A stretch of 17,572 bases of DNA from positions 1 through 17,572 of the forward strand of contig JAATVP010000018.1 in NCBI GenBank assembly GCA_014523625.1, written 5' to 3'. The notes under the pieces were generated by a model that worked only from the letters and a program-made list of their open reading frames with translations, ran no database searches and was not told the DNA's origin. Shown piece after piece: positions 7,364 through 14,997 of this stretch (position 1 is its first letter; every line of letters begins with the position of its first letter). The DNA comes from Nitrososphaerales archaeon TH5896 (lineage in GTDB: Archaea; Thermoproteota; Nitrososphaeria; Nitrososphaerales; Nitrososphaeraceae). A program made the position numbers and the translations under genes.

Positions 7364-7858
7364 TTACCGTACAATAAGCACAGGACATCGTGCGTACGAT
7401 AAGACAGCCGAGGCAACACTCCCTAATAGAGTTCTTTTAAACCCTGATCTCCCTTTACTCCCCATCACTATAAGATCTACATTTTCATTCTCTGCATACT
7501 TGATAATTGCATTTTCCACCTTAGAGAAGGGGTCTTCGAGAATTTCTGATCTAAATTTTCCTCTTGTGTCTTCCGTTTCTTTCAAAACATCTAACATTGA
7601 TCTTTCGACCTCCTCCAACCATTTTTTTGATTCTCTTCTTTTTTCTTCCAACACATCCACCTGTGAGCGAGTTCCAGGTTGAATTAGAAAATATCCGTAA
7701 GGCAGAGACATGAGATCAATTACCGTCAAACCAACTAAATCTGAACTAACTTTTATAGCAAGACTAATTCCATATCGAGCAGCTTTCATTGAAGGTATCG
7801 ACCCGTCTATCGGCAGCAATATTTTCTTGATGTTCTTCATTCTTTTATCAGATATCAT
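7364..7858 (-). CDS. Universal stress protein (UspA family), ATP-binding type
   Basis: 164 residues from ATG 7858. The frame opens at TTG 7873, but GGATAAATT at 7878-7886 is centred 24 bases from the ATG, favouring it as a leaderless start. The fold is the usual Usp: an opening strand KILLPIDGS, SLAIKVSSDLVGLTVID, a helical middle rich in Glu/Lys, then a strand VDLIVMGSKGRSG. The nucleotide loop G-x2-G-x9-G-S (GSKG...LGS, about 133-148) is complete, so it should bind ATP, and the end CPVLIVR is typical. Such proteins help cells survive stress by routes still unclear. The gene lies 67 bases downstream of the CBS gene on the same strand; a joint role, with both proteins sensing adenine nucleotides, is plausible. 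Confidence 0.92.
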   Translation of the reverse strand: MISDKRMKNIKKILLPIDGSIPSMKAARYGISLAIKVSSDLVGLTVIDLMSLPYGYFLIQPGTRSQVDVLEEKRRESKKWLEEVERSMLDVLKETEDTRGKFRSEILEDPFSKVENAIIKYAENENVDLIVMGSKGRSGFKRTLLGSVASAVLSYARCPVLIVR

Positions 7859-7925
7859 GAGCTCTGAACGCAATACAATTTATCCGATTAATTAGCTCTG
7901 TGTAATCTAAAGAGAGTAAATATCC

Positions 7926-8384
7926 TCAAATATAATACTCCAACATTCTTTCGATTTCATCCTTACCCACTTCGTCATTTGGAAATTCTTCAATTCTCAC
8001 AAAATCGAGAGGAGTAATTATCCCTACAAAGTGCTTCGAATCGGATTCATCATTCTTATCATCATCATCAATAACAAGCAAATGTCTTACATTAAGCCGT
8101 AACATCGTATCAACGGCTATAGCAGGGGTAGAAGTGGAACTAATCGTGATAAGAGGCACTGACATTATCTGCTTATTCGTAATTTCACTTGTATAGGTAT
8201 TAATACATACTTTGGTGACTAAATCCCGTTCAGTGACCAAACCTTGAGGTTTACCGTCTCCGTCGACTACGATCAAGGAGCTCACGTCTTTGTCCTTCAT
8301 CTTTTTAGCTGCTTCTTGGACTGAAGCTGAATCGTCAATTGTCTCTAATCTTTTCCTCATGATATCTTTTAAAGTTGTGGTCAT
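7926..8384 (-). CDS. Twin CBS-domain protein
   Basis: 152 residues, two CBS motifs and little else. CBS1 (about 5-60) contains IMRKRLETID, VSSLIVVDGDGKPQGLVTER and DLV; CBS2 (about 70-130) contains IMSVPLITI, VRHLLVIDDDD and GIITPLDFV. Paired CBS motifs form a Bateman module that binds AMP, ATP or SAM in related proteins. The (S/T)-x-x-D positions (TERD, TPLD) are kept. An acidic insert (DDDDKNDESD, about 106-115) interrupts CBS2. With no catalytic partner domain, it probably regulates another protein by adenylate level. A TATA-like AATATACTTAAAA at 8412-8424 lies about 34 bases upstream of the ATG, so the leader would be short. UspA follows on the same strand. Confidence 0.9.
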   Translation of the reverse strand: MTTTLKDIMRKRLETIDDSASVQEAAKKMKDKDVSSLIVVDGDGKPQGLVTERDLVTKVCINTYTSEITNKQIMSVPLITISSTSTPAIAVDTMLRLNVRHLLVIDDDDKNDESDSKHFVGIITPLDFVRIEEFPNDEVGKDEIERMLEYYI

Positions 8385-8638
8385 CTATTCCAAATCATAA
8401 TCGTCTTCAACTTTTAAGTATATTGACAAGCTACTATTCAAATTAAGCAACTGAAAGTCATGGCTATTCGTCGACTTGGCCGTAAACTTTTCAAAATAAG
8501 TATCCTTGAAGAGCCTCCTAGATATTAGACCAAGATCACTTATTAAAGTGGGGATATGGCGATATACTTGGCAACTTTTCCTCCAAATAATTGCCATAAT
8601 TCTTCCGCGAGCGGGTTGGCATTAAATTGGACTAATAA

Positions 8639-8648
8639 TGTATATATG
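8639..8648 (+). promoter_or_regulatory. TATA box that decides the 8670 start
   Basis: TGTATATATG is a strong TATA-like element centred 26 bases before the in-frame TTG at 8670. A longer frame opens at ATG 8556, but its first 38 codons lie upstream of this element and read as low-quality sequence, so they are probably untranslated. Confidence 0.5.
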
Positions 8649-8669
8649 TTCTGGTGTATCCGTACTAAG

Positions 8670-9056
8670 TTGGCACAATCTGATAATTTTGCTATTGAGA
8701 AGGGTAAGGCAGAAAAAGCAATAACTTGGATGAATAATTATGCCACCACGAGAAACAAAAAATTTCACGCTGAGCTTATCGGCTATACCCTATCAACTGT
8801 AAACTTTGGAACATTTGAAGTGATTACATGGGAAGGGGAGTGGTCTGCTGCCCGTCATATAATAGTTAAAGTGAGCAGCAAATTGAATATGAAAATAATT
8901 GAAGCTGGATATCATTCCAAATCCAATATTCTCGAATCGTTTCTCGGACTTGGTAAAGAATATGGTAAGGTATACAGCGGCGGCGTACTCACAGGTAACA
9001 TCATATTAGGAATAAAGAAAGGAAAAATCATCGCCGATTCTGAAAAGTTGGTTTAA
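8670..9056 (+). CDS. Unrecognised small cytoplasmic protein
   Basis: 128 residues from TTG 8670, chosen by the TATA box at 8639-8648; the frame is open back to ATG 8556. The N-terminus is a Lys/Glu-rich helix (KGKAEKAITWMNNY). Alternating strand-like segments follow (HAELIGYTLSTVNFGTFEVI, SAARHIIVKVSSKLNMKIIE), then a Gly-rich part (LGLGKEYGKVYSGGVLTGNI) and a final basic strand IILGIKKGKIIAD. There is no signal peptide, Cys cluster or known catalytic motif. It looks like a compact alpha+beta protein. The gene stands alone between divergent and convergent neighbours. I do not recognise a family. Confidence 0.55.
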   Translation: MAQSDNFAIEKGKAEKAITWMNNYATTRNKKFHAELIGYTLSTVNFGTFEVITWEGEWSAARHIIVKVSSKLNMKIIEAGYHSKSNILESFLGLGKEYGKVYSGGVLTGNIILGIKKGKIIADSEKLV

Positions 9057-9216
9057 GAGACATTGCTGTGATATGATAGTAACTCTAGTGAAGTTAACGA
9101 TGATTATACAAATAACAAGTAGAGTCAAGTCGAAAAAAAAATCCGAAAAATATATACTTTTGTCAAACTAAAGTCTGCATAGTCCATTCCACTTCGGAAT
9201 TCTAACACCTCTTAGA

Positions 9217-9921
9217 TTAGTTCACTTTCTTGTCTAGAAGATTTTTTTTGAGTTGGTCAAATTCTTCCGTATTCAATACTCCCTGTTCTTTTAATTTCAT
9301 AAGTTTGGTCAATTCATCTGCGATTGAATAACCGCCTGCATGATTGGACTTGAGGCCTTCTGTGGAAAAATTTCCCTTTTCAGTGTTGTGAAATCCTTCA
9401 GTCCCTTTATGGTGCATTCCAAAACGTATTACTTCTATTAAATCCTCTGCTTTCGCTTTCGGGATCGCTTGTATCACTCCTTCATGATCATTGTTACCAT
9501 GAATTATACCATGTATCATTCCTAACTTCTTGGAACCAACTAAGGTGGGAGCTTCGAATCTTATAGTAGATGAGAACAATCCTTTTTCAAGCTTTATGCT
9601 CGTAATAACGTCGTAAGGGATATCAATTAAGTTTTCCTTTATGCCTAACATATACGGATCTCTAATAATTAATCGCTTTTCAGTAGCGTAAATAGTATTA
9701 GGAGTGACGTAGGAACCTCCAGGCAAGATTCTTGATTGACGCGCAACAATTATCACATTCTCATCAGGATTTAATACGTCTTGAACTCTTCTAATCTCGT
9801 CCATATCATCACTGTTGAGCGGTTGTATTGAAAATTTTTCACTTGTTCTAATAGCTAGTTCTTTACTATTGTCTAGCCGCTTTCCCAAACCAAACAACTT
9901 CAGCTTACAGATTGATATCAT
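9217..9921 (-). CDS. PH-like domain protein with C-terminal SHOCT helix
   Basis: 234 residues. The core (about 45-165) matches the bacterial-type PH fold: VIIVARQSRILPGG, then YATEKRLIIRDP, IPYDVITSIKLEKGLFSSTI and RFEA. A polar linker (about 170-198) leads to a SHOCT module (about 200-228, ADELTKLMKLKEQGVLNTEE followed by FDQLKKNLL), a short helical hairpin often found at the ends of oligomeric or membrane-linked proteins. Together they suggest a cytoplasmic scaffold or membrane-adjacent protein of unknown target. The ATG at 9921 is uncertain: the palindromic TATA-like CTTATTTAAG (9926-9935) is only about 10 bases away, which would fit a TTG at 9897 better. Either start keeps both domains. 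Confidence 0.8.
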   Translation of the reverse strand: MISICKLKLFGLGKRLDNSKELAIRTSEKFSIQPLNSDDMDEIRRVQDVLNPDENVIIVARQSRILPGGSYVTPNTIYATEKRLIIRDPYMLGIKENLIDIPYDVITSIKLEKGLFSSTIRFEAPTLVGSKKLGMIHGIIHGNNDHEGVIQAIPKAKAEDLIEVIRFGMHHKGTEGFHNTEKGNFSTEGLKSNHAGGYSIADELTKLMKLKEQGVLNTEEFDQLKKNLLDKKVN

Positions 9922-10053
9922 AATGCTTATTTAAGAACTATGAAGAAATGATCCTTTCAAAGATCTAATTTTCAATTTATGAGTAACTGTGTGGATATCG
10001 AACCAGAAGTTTCATGTCATGAGGAATGACCGATTTTACATGATTTAGGGGAC

Positions 10054-10322
10054 TTAAATCAACAAGATATAATAGTGTGTCATGATTGAAATATCCGCTA
10101 AGGCGAGGCCGACTTTCTTTGTCAAAACTTTTAAGTAGTATGCTAGTAATGATCCAGGTACAAGACAGTTTAGTAACCTGCCAGTCTTTCTAGCATAGTT
10201 GTATCCTTTGAAATTGTATCCTTTTTTCTCAAATTGGTCTCGGAGCTGCTTCAACGGGCACTTCTGATATATTGGTTATAATCTTCCTCAGATATCACAT
10301 CTCTTCGAATAACAAATGACAC
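10054..10322 (-). pseudogene. Broken small ORF of unknown family
   Basis: A GTG-started frame (10322-10251, 23 codons, VSFVIRRDVISEEDYNQYIR then SAR) ends in TGA. It overlaps, by TTGA at 10254-10251, a second frame of 66 codons (KQLRDQFEKKGYNFKGYNYA, then a hydrophobic stretch LLNCLVPGSLLAYYLKVL). Read together they look like one protein of about 89 residues split by a frameshift; a translationally coupled pair is less likely given the tiny first frame. No family is recognised. The second frame alone could also be a short real gene. Confidence 0.35.
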
Positions 10323-10339
10323 GCGGCTGCAAAACCTTG

Positions 10340-10552
10340 TTATTCTACCTTCAGATAATACTCTGCACATACATTCAAAGCTTGAACCATACTAGCGTCA
10401 GTTACTCTCACCATCTCTTTAGTGCACCATTCTATCAATTCAGCTTGCTGCGGTGTAACACTGATAGTGCTCGCGAGTACTATGCTCGAACCTAAGTAGC
10501 TAATGAATACAGCTAGTAAGACTATGGAGAAAATTATCTTTATCACAGTCAT
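10340..10552 (-). CDS. Small exported protein with two cysteines
   Basis: 70 residues. It starts with a signal peptide or N-terminal anchor (KIIFSIVLLAVFISYLGSSI, ending near VLAS). The mature part (about 28-70) is one or two amphipathic helices with two Cys (EWCTKEMVR and LNVCAEYYL, Cys43 and Cys62) that could pair outside the cell. A TATA-like GTATTATTAATTT at 10575-10587 lies about 28 bases from the ATG at 10552, so it is likely leaderless. The family is not recognised; small exported proteins of this kind are frequent in this group of archaea. Confidence 0.6.
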   Translation of the reverse strand: MTVIKIIFSIVLLAVFISYLGSSIVLASTISVTPQQAELIEWCTKEMVRVTDASMVQALNVCAEYYLKVE

Positions 10553-11156
10553 CCAAGAACGTCTGTAAGAAGAAGTATTATTAATTTCCTCCGGATCACA
10601 GACGATTTGAGGAAATTAGAACAGCTTTTAGAAATAGTGATACTAGGGGATAATTTTGGTAAGCTGTTGATTTATGCCGAGAGGAGGTTTATCCTTATAT
10701 GGAGCATGCCATCCTTGACACTACTAGTTTTGGGAAATAATCTTCGAGAATCGACCGAGATGTTGCTCTGGAGATTTGCTTTTTTACTGTCTTTTTCCAC
10801 TTTCTTGATTGGATCAGGACAATAAGGGCATCGGCATCTTGGAAGTTATCCCAATATGGGGGTTCTGAGGCATTAATGGTCGCATGATTGAAGCAAGATC
10901 TGCTGCCGGTCTATCAACGTATCCAGTCCCGTGATAATGCAGGACTGTCGCGACCGGGCGATCAAAAACTAGCCACTGTCTTCGCAACTCTGTATCGTCT
11001 TCACTGTCAGATTAGTAACGAAATGCTATGTATAGTAATCTAGCCATTTTTTCCTGCTCCTTGTTTGATCCTTTGGTTCAGGCACAATGTCAATGTGGGA
11101 CTTGAAATGATTTTGACAGTAGTAGTTTGCGCACGCGGGCATATCATACCACCAGA
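10553..11156. other. Gene-free stretch with several competing open frames
   Basis: Several frames stay open on both strands but none can be assigned. Plus: a TTG frame at 10607-10825, hydrophobic, without promoter. Minus: 11142-11026 (ATG, 38 codons, MPACANYYCQNHFKSHID, with the AT-rich element at 11157-11169 about 20 bases upstream) and 11047-10814 (77 codons with one TAA; HYHGTGYVDRPAADLASIM). Codon periods of opposite strands overlap, so most are shadows of each other. The higher GC content near 10900-10990 suggests a former gene. The 38-codon minus ORF with two Cys is the best candidate. Confidence 0.35.
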
Positions 11157-11169
11157 CTTTAATATTTGC
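11157..11169 (+). promoter_or_regulatory. TATA box of the quinone reductase remnant
   Basis: CTTTAATATTTGC is centred 24 bases before the ATG at 11187, the spacing of a leaderless archaeal transcript. It sets the start at ATG 11187 (KAVQFKKYG follows) over the upstream in-frame TTG at 11166. The promoter appears intact although the gene is broken. Confidence 0.5.
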
Positions 11170-11186
11170 TATTTTTACACAAGGTC

Positions 11187-11550
11187 ATGAAAGCTGTCCA
11201 GTTCAAGAAGTACGGTAGTAATGATGTAGTTGAGGTCAATGAGACAGCATCAGTACCAAGTATATCTTCAGGAAAAATTCTGGTCAACATAAAGGCCTCT
11301 GGAGTAAATCCAGTAGATTTGAAAATCCGTGAAGGATATATGCAACAAGTTATACCACTTCAATTCCCATCAACTCTGGGGTTGGATTTTTCAGGTGTTG
11401 TCAAACAACTAGAAGAAGATGCACCTTCAGATTTCAAGCAGGGTGACGAAGTATGTGGACAGGCCTCAATTGTCAGCGGTGGTTCAGGAGCGTTTGCAGA
11501 ACTAGCTCTGGCAGGGACACCCAAGGGGTAAAGTAGTCTTAATTATATAA
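11187..11550 (+). pseudogene. NADPH:quinone reductase/zinc-type ADH remnant, internal deletion
   Basis: From ATG 11187 the sequence reads as a medium-chain quinone oxidoreductase: MKAVQFKKYG, ILVNIKASGVNPVDLKIREG, LGLDFSGVV, FKQGDEVCGQ, GAFAELALA. That is the N-terminal catalytic (GroES-like) domain, about 110 residues. It then jumps to GTPKG and, after one extra G in the GGGG run at 11525-11528, to GKVVLII and TAA at 11548-11550. GH-x-KGKVVL-x-I is the normal C-terminal end of this family (about 310-330 residues). So the whole NAD(P)-binding Rossmann domain, about 200 residues, is missing and the last codons are out of frame; the actual reading stops at TAA 11529-11531. It cannot bind the coenzyme. 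Confidence 0.85.
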
Positions 11551-11618
11551 GACTCTGACCTTGAACTAATTAAGAATACCCTGTATATATTTTTTAATGT
11601 GAAAATGGTGTATTTTGG

Positions 11619-11826
11619 CTAATAAGCAAACCTCAGCATCTTATCATTTCCTGGTCGACCAGTCATTCCATCATTATCAGCGCCCCCCATTCATTTGGTC
11701 ATTACCACTACATACATAGCATCATTACCTCCCTGTCCATTCATCATGTTATTGCCACTGGTATCGATTAATGTATCAGCACTACTACCGTCATGCACAC
11801 CATTCTCTTTTTGGCAATTTTGAAGA
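11619..11826 (-). pseudogene. Degraded Gly/Asn/Met-rich tail or exported protein
   Basis: On the minus strand, just after the dehydrogenase stop, one frame reads NGVHDGSSADTLIDTSGNNM then MNGQGGNDAM, and resumes after a TGA with MGGADNDGMTGRPGNDKM. In between, the neighbouring frame supplies SGNDQMNGG, so two opposite indels, the second near the six-C run at about 11683-11688, explain the break. The composition matches the exported low-complexity proteins of this group (compare 2684-2893). The frame also runs back across the dehydrogenase stop (SNSNLQNCQKE), so this may be the lost C-terminal tail of that protein rather than a separate gene. Confidence 0.6.
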
Positions 11827-13302
11827 TTACTGTTGCTGCATCGAGTTATTATTAGGTACTATTCTATAAATTGTCCCTTCTCCATTATTAAACGCAAGTA
11901 TATATAAATAACCATCATCTGGACCAACCTCTATGTCTGTAATACCACCAAACCCTTTGGCAAATGCTATTTCATCATTAAATGTGGTTTCGTTACTACT
12001 GACAACTTTATCTGAAAGAGGACTATTAGGCGACAATAGTAACTCTGTTCTCTTTTTATTTAAGTCAAAATGATAAATATTGCCGTTGACAATATCCCCC
12101 ACAAACATGTCATTTTCATATTGCTCTCCTAACTTGTCAGAATTAAGGAATCGGATTGCGGTAGGACCAACATCTTCAAACCAAGTAAATTCGGGTGGAC
12201 TATATTTGCCTTTTCCATTAAAATCAACTAGGGAACTATTTATTGTCTGGTTTGAAGCTATATGCGTCTCAGTATCTTCGATAGTATATCCTCTTAGCCA
12301 TATGCCGTCAATCTTATTCCATCCACTGTTGAAGCCAGGATAAACAAGATTGATTTCATCACCAAATACTACGCCATTTTCTGTATCCCATATATTTCCA
12401 GTTAACGGATCAAAATCTATTCCAAAGCTGTTCCATAACCCATATGCATAGTATTTATTTAGCGGGTCTTTCATTCCAAGAGTACTATTTTGCAATGCAA
12501 CTTTTCCATCCAGATCAATGACTAGTATGCCACTTGTTCCATCTGGCTCATCTCCATTCTTAATATTTTGGGCCTTGGTTCTATGATCGTCGACACCGAC
12601 CCCACCAATTGTTAGATATAAATTCTTGTCTTTAGGATCGACCAGAATTTTGCCGCCATTTCCGATAGCTCCCGGAGTAGCAGGCAGATCCAGTAATAGT
12701 TTAGGGTTTATCAACTTGTTATCTACAAATTCATATCTATACACAACATTGCCTATTGGTTGTTTACCTTGTGTAATATCTTCGCCATCTTCTCTTTGAG
12801 CCGAAGTATAGTATACGAAAATATACTTGGATATTACATTTGCGTTATTTGGAGATGAAATTCCACTACTGCCATTATCATCGGTGCCAATTTTATCGTT
12901 ACCGAAGGTGTTACTATTGTTGTTACTAAAGGCAATACCTAACATTCCTCGGTGTCCATAAGTTGCAACATTAACATCAAGCAAAGGTTTTTGTAACATT
13001 ACCCCATTTAGTATCCTTCGAACTATACCTGTGTCTTTTTCTGTAACCAAAATGTTATCAGGATCCAGAAATGCCATATCAGTAGCGTATGTTAGTCCTT
13101 TAAGAACCAACTCCACCTTTAAAGTATGATCTCTTACGAGAGGTCCTTGAGCCGAAGGGATGGCGCTTTCAGGATAATTTCTTTCCTGAAAAGCATTCGC
13201 ATTTATCATCACTTGTAATGAATACGGCACACCTAACAAAAACGCGTAGGAAATGAAAGCTGCACACAATACTATTTTTAGACCATCGTATTTGTTTAAC
13301 AT
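11827..13302 (-). CDS. Glucose/sorbosone dehydrogenase (PQQ-type) homologue, membrane-anchored
   Basis: 491 residues. An N-terminal hydrophobic helix (about 8-33) anchors or exports it. The six-bladed propeller domain (about 60-485) shows family blocks: LTYATDMAFLDPDNILVTEK, GHRGMLGIAF (116-125), NGGKILVDPKDKNLYLTIGG (215-234), YGLWNSFGIDFDPLTGNIWD (287-306), GDEINLVYPGFNSGW (314-328) and FGGITDIEVGPDDGYLYIL. Members oxidise sugars outside the membrane with PQQ. Two key positions look changed: the catalytic His of the usual HNGG motif is Gly214, and the Arg of the usual YG-x-RN motif, which contacts PQQ, is Trp290. A Ser/Asn-rich insert lies at about 127-158. A TATA-like CTATTTATCG (13327-13336) is centred 30 bases upstream of the ATG. 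The C-terminal tail may be lost by frameshift. Confidence 0.88.
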   Translation of the reverse strand: MLNKYDGLKIVLCAAFISYAFLLGVPYSLQVMINANAFQERNYPESAIPSAQGPLVRDHTLKVELVLKGLTYATDMAFLDPDNILVTEKDTGIVRRILNGVMLQKPLLDVNVATYGHRGMLGIAFSNNNSNTFGNDKIGTDDNGSSGISSPNNANVISKYIFVYYTSAQREDGEDITQGKQPIGNVVYRYEFVDNKLINPKLLLDLPATPGAIGNGGKILVDPKDKNLYLTIGGVGVDDHRTKAQNIKNGDEPDGTSGILVIDLDGKVALQNSTLGMKDPLNKYYAYGLWNSFGIDFDPLTGNIWDTENGVVFGDEINLVYPGFNSGWNKIDGIWLRGYTIEDTETHIASNQTINSSLVDFNGKGKYSPPEFTWFEDVGPTAIRFLNSDKLGEQYENDMFVGDIVNGNIYHFDLNKKRTELLLSPNSPLSDKVVSSNETTFNDEIAFAKGFGGITDIEVGPDDGYLYILAFNNGEGTIYRIVPNNNSMQQQ

Positions 13303-13544
13303 GGATTAATTGACAGTACGATGCACCGATAAATAGTGCAAGCTGTTAAATGGAAGAATATCATAAATGAGCTGCTCATGACCACTTATGTATAACGTGT
13401 TCATGAAAATAAGTGTTTTAATCGGTTCTGCGCATCGATTATTAAGATACTCTCTAGTCGTTCAACAGAGCAGTTAAATCCAAGCGAAGAGATCCGCCTG
13501 ATGACGAGCGGCTATCTTAAATACTTAATACTTATCAAAATAAT

Positions 13545-13772
13545 ATGACTGATGCTGTAGTAGATTGGGAATCAATAGTACATAAGAACGTTAGGTCCAA
13601 GGATGGAGAAGGCGCAGGGAACGTGGACGCAATTCTGGGAGATATTGTAGTCATTATGTCGCAAGGTGATCGTGCAGAATATAAACTTCCAAAATCCCAG
13701 GTAGAGGGGTACAATGGGGCAGAAGTTTTGTTAAAAGTTACTTTATATGAATTGGAGGAATACAGAGCTTAA
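13545..13772 (+). CDS. PRC-barrel/DUF2171-like small protein
   Basis: 75 residues. The pattern WESIVHKNVRSKDGEGAGNV, then a strand IVVIMSQGDRAEYKLPKSQV and GYNGAEVLLKV fits a small beta-barrel of the PRC-barrel/DUF2171 type, found in ribosome-maturation, photosynthetic and stand-alone archaeal proteins. Alone it probably binds a protein or nucleic acid partner in the cytoplasm; the target is unknown. The ATG at 13545 is supported by CTTAAATACT (13516-13525) centred 25 bases upstream, a leaderless arrangement. The 242 bases before it hold no gene; CACTTAT (13383-13389) and ATAAGTG (13409-13415) form a weak inverted repeat there. Confidence 0.75.
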   Translation: MTDAVVDWESIVHKNVRSKDGEGAGNVDAILGDIVVIMSQGDRAEYKLPKSQVEGYNGAEVLLKVTLYELEEYRA

Positions 13773-13850
13773 TCAATGCAAGTATCCCAAGATCCCTATT
13801 CTCATTTGTATTCCTTCAACAAAAGATATTCTTAACTTTAGCGTATCCAA

Positions 13851-14279
13851 ATGTCCAATGTGAGATTGAAGTTTGAAAAGATAATTGAAACATGCATTTA
13901 CTCTACCGACTTAATTGTTATGAAGGATTTTTATGTGAATCGTTTAGGGCTTGATCTGGTCTCGGAGGAAGAAGGAAGACATGTATTCTTAAAGGCTGGA
14001 AAAAGTATGCTCTTAATATTCAATCCTGAAAATACACGATTAGCTACCAATAGTTTCTTTCCAGTACATGGTGCTATAACTCCTCCTTCATCTATCCATT
14101 TTGCTTTAGAAATAGAACAAGTGGATTATGAAGTTGCAAATAACGTTTTAGTTCGAAATGGGATTCCAATTGAGAAAGAAATGAGTTGGGGCAGCGGAGG
14201 TAGGTCAATCTACTTCAGAGATCCTGTAGGTAATTTGGTAGAAATTGTTACCAAAGGTCAATGGCCAGTACAAGATTAA
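13851..14279 (+). CDS. VOC-family (glyoxalase/dioxygenase-like) protein
   Basis: 142 residues, one vicinal-oxygen-chelate domain made of two beta-alpha-beta-beta-beta halves. The first half has ETCIYSTDL and FYVNRLGLDLVSEEEGRHVF; the second has IHFALEIE and GRSIYFRDPVGNLVEIVT. Likely metal ligands are Glu13, His83 and Glu131. A Glu at the first ligand position is common in this subgroup, so metal binding seems intact. Members include glyoxalase I, resistance proteins and dioxygenases; the substrate cannot be told. The ATG at 13851 has an AT-rich element (AAAGATATTC) about 24 bases upstream. It lies 78 bases after the PRC-barrel gene on the same strand but has its own promoter-like element. 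Confidence 0.88.
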   Translation: MSNVRLKFEKIIETCIYSTDLIVMKDFYVNRLGLDLVSEEEGRHVFLKAGKSMLLIFNPENTRLATNSFFPVHGAITPPSSIHFALEIEQVDYEVANNVLVRNGIPIEKEMSWGSGGRSIYFRDPVGNLVEIVTKGQWPVQD

Positions 14280-14333
14280 AGCTATCGGGCTTGATTGTAC
14301 TTGATGTATCCAAACTTCCACTGACCTAAGTAG

Positions 14334-14879
14334 TATGTTGGTTATAGATCAGATTATCTTGTAAACTATGTTCTATTTTTTAGCGCTACGAAGAAGCTGG
14401 GAGCGTTGCTATTCAATCTATCATTTTGGACAGCTTCTTCGATTGTTCATGATAATAAGGTTCGCAAGTCCCTTCTGATGAGTACCATTGGCATGACAAT
14501 CGTTTTTGGTTCACTCGAAAATTCATTACAGTATCATGTTTACCCTCCATATGGCCTTCTAACAGTAGCATTTCTACTATTAGGTGCTTATCTCCTTTAT
14601 ACTGGCATTTTTACATCGGGAGACGCTAAGCTGAGGAAAAAGTTCTATAAGAGTGCATCCACTCATCTCGCTCTTCTTAGGTCTATCGGGGTATCTGAGA
14701 TGGAAAGAGAGTATGAGAGCAGAATAAAGTCTGTGAAAGAACGCCTCGAACCTTTGAAGGAAACATACGGGCCACAGTTTAAAACTGAACTTGATGAGAC
14801 TGATGTTAAGGAAACCTTACATGTAGTGTTGAATGAGCTTTACTACTTTATGGGAAAGAAGGAACGGCTGGATTCATAA
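14334..14879 (+). pseudogene. N-terminally truncated membrane protein
   Basis: The frame opens right after TAG 14331-14333 and has no ATG until well inside; the first in-frame TTG is 14406. Yet the sequence before that TTG already reads as protein (DYLVNYVLFFSATKKLGA), so the true N-terminus is missing. It contains three hydrophobic segments (about 14350-14440, SLLMSTIGMTIVFGSLE, and PPYGLLTVAFLLLGAYLLYT) followed by a cytoplasmic helical tail (FYKSASTHLALLRSIGVSEM, then EREYESRIKSVKERLEPLKE and VLNELYYF). From memory this matches the C-terminal part of a thaumarchaeal membrane-protein family in which several more transmembrane helices precede it, and FTSGDAKL seems to lack a few residues found in relatives. 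The tail could still be translated from TTG 14406 (157 residues). Confidence 0.6.
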
Positions 14880-14997
14880 CCGTATCTTAAAAAGACCATC
14901 CCAACGTTCGACGAGGGATATCTCTAATGATATTTAATCACTTTCACTCTAAGAACTTTGATATCTGCTAACTAGTAACAGGAGTTGGTCAGCGAAG

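Noticed and set aside
7234..7419. 61-codon minus frame
   Set aside because: It overlaps the UspA C-terminus in another frame and the hairpin region; no protein-like features.
8385..8597. 70-codon minus frame directly upstream of the CBS gene
   Set aside because: It covers the CBS promoter region, shows no recognisable motif and overlaps the upstream region of the 8670 gene.
10607..10825. 72-codon plus-strand frame starting at TTG
   Set aside because: No promoter, no family, hydrophobic noise-like composition; opposite-strand frames are equally open.
10814..11047. Minus frame with HYHGTGYVDRPAADL, 77 codons with one stop
   Set aside because: It reads protein-like but no family is recognised, and a plus frame at 10888-11043 over the same bases is also open.
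14895..14915. GTTCGAC resembling a tRNA T-loop
   Set aside because: Flanking bases do not form a T-stem and no acceptor or anticodon arms are found.
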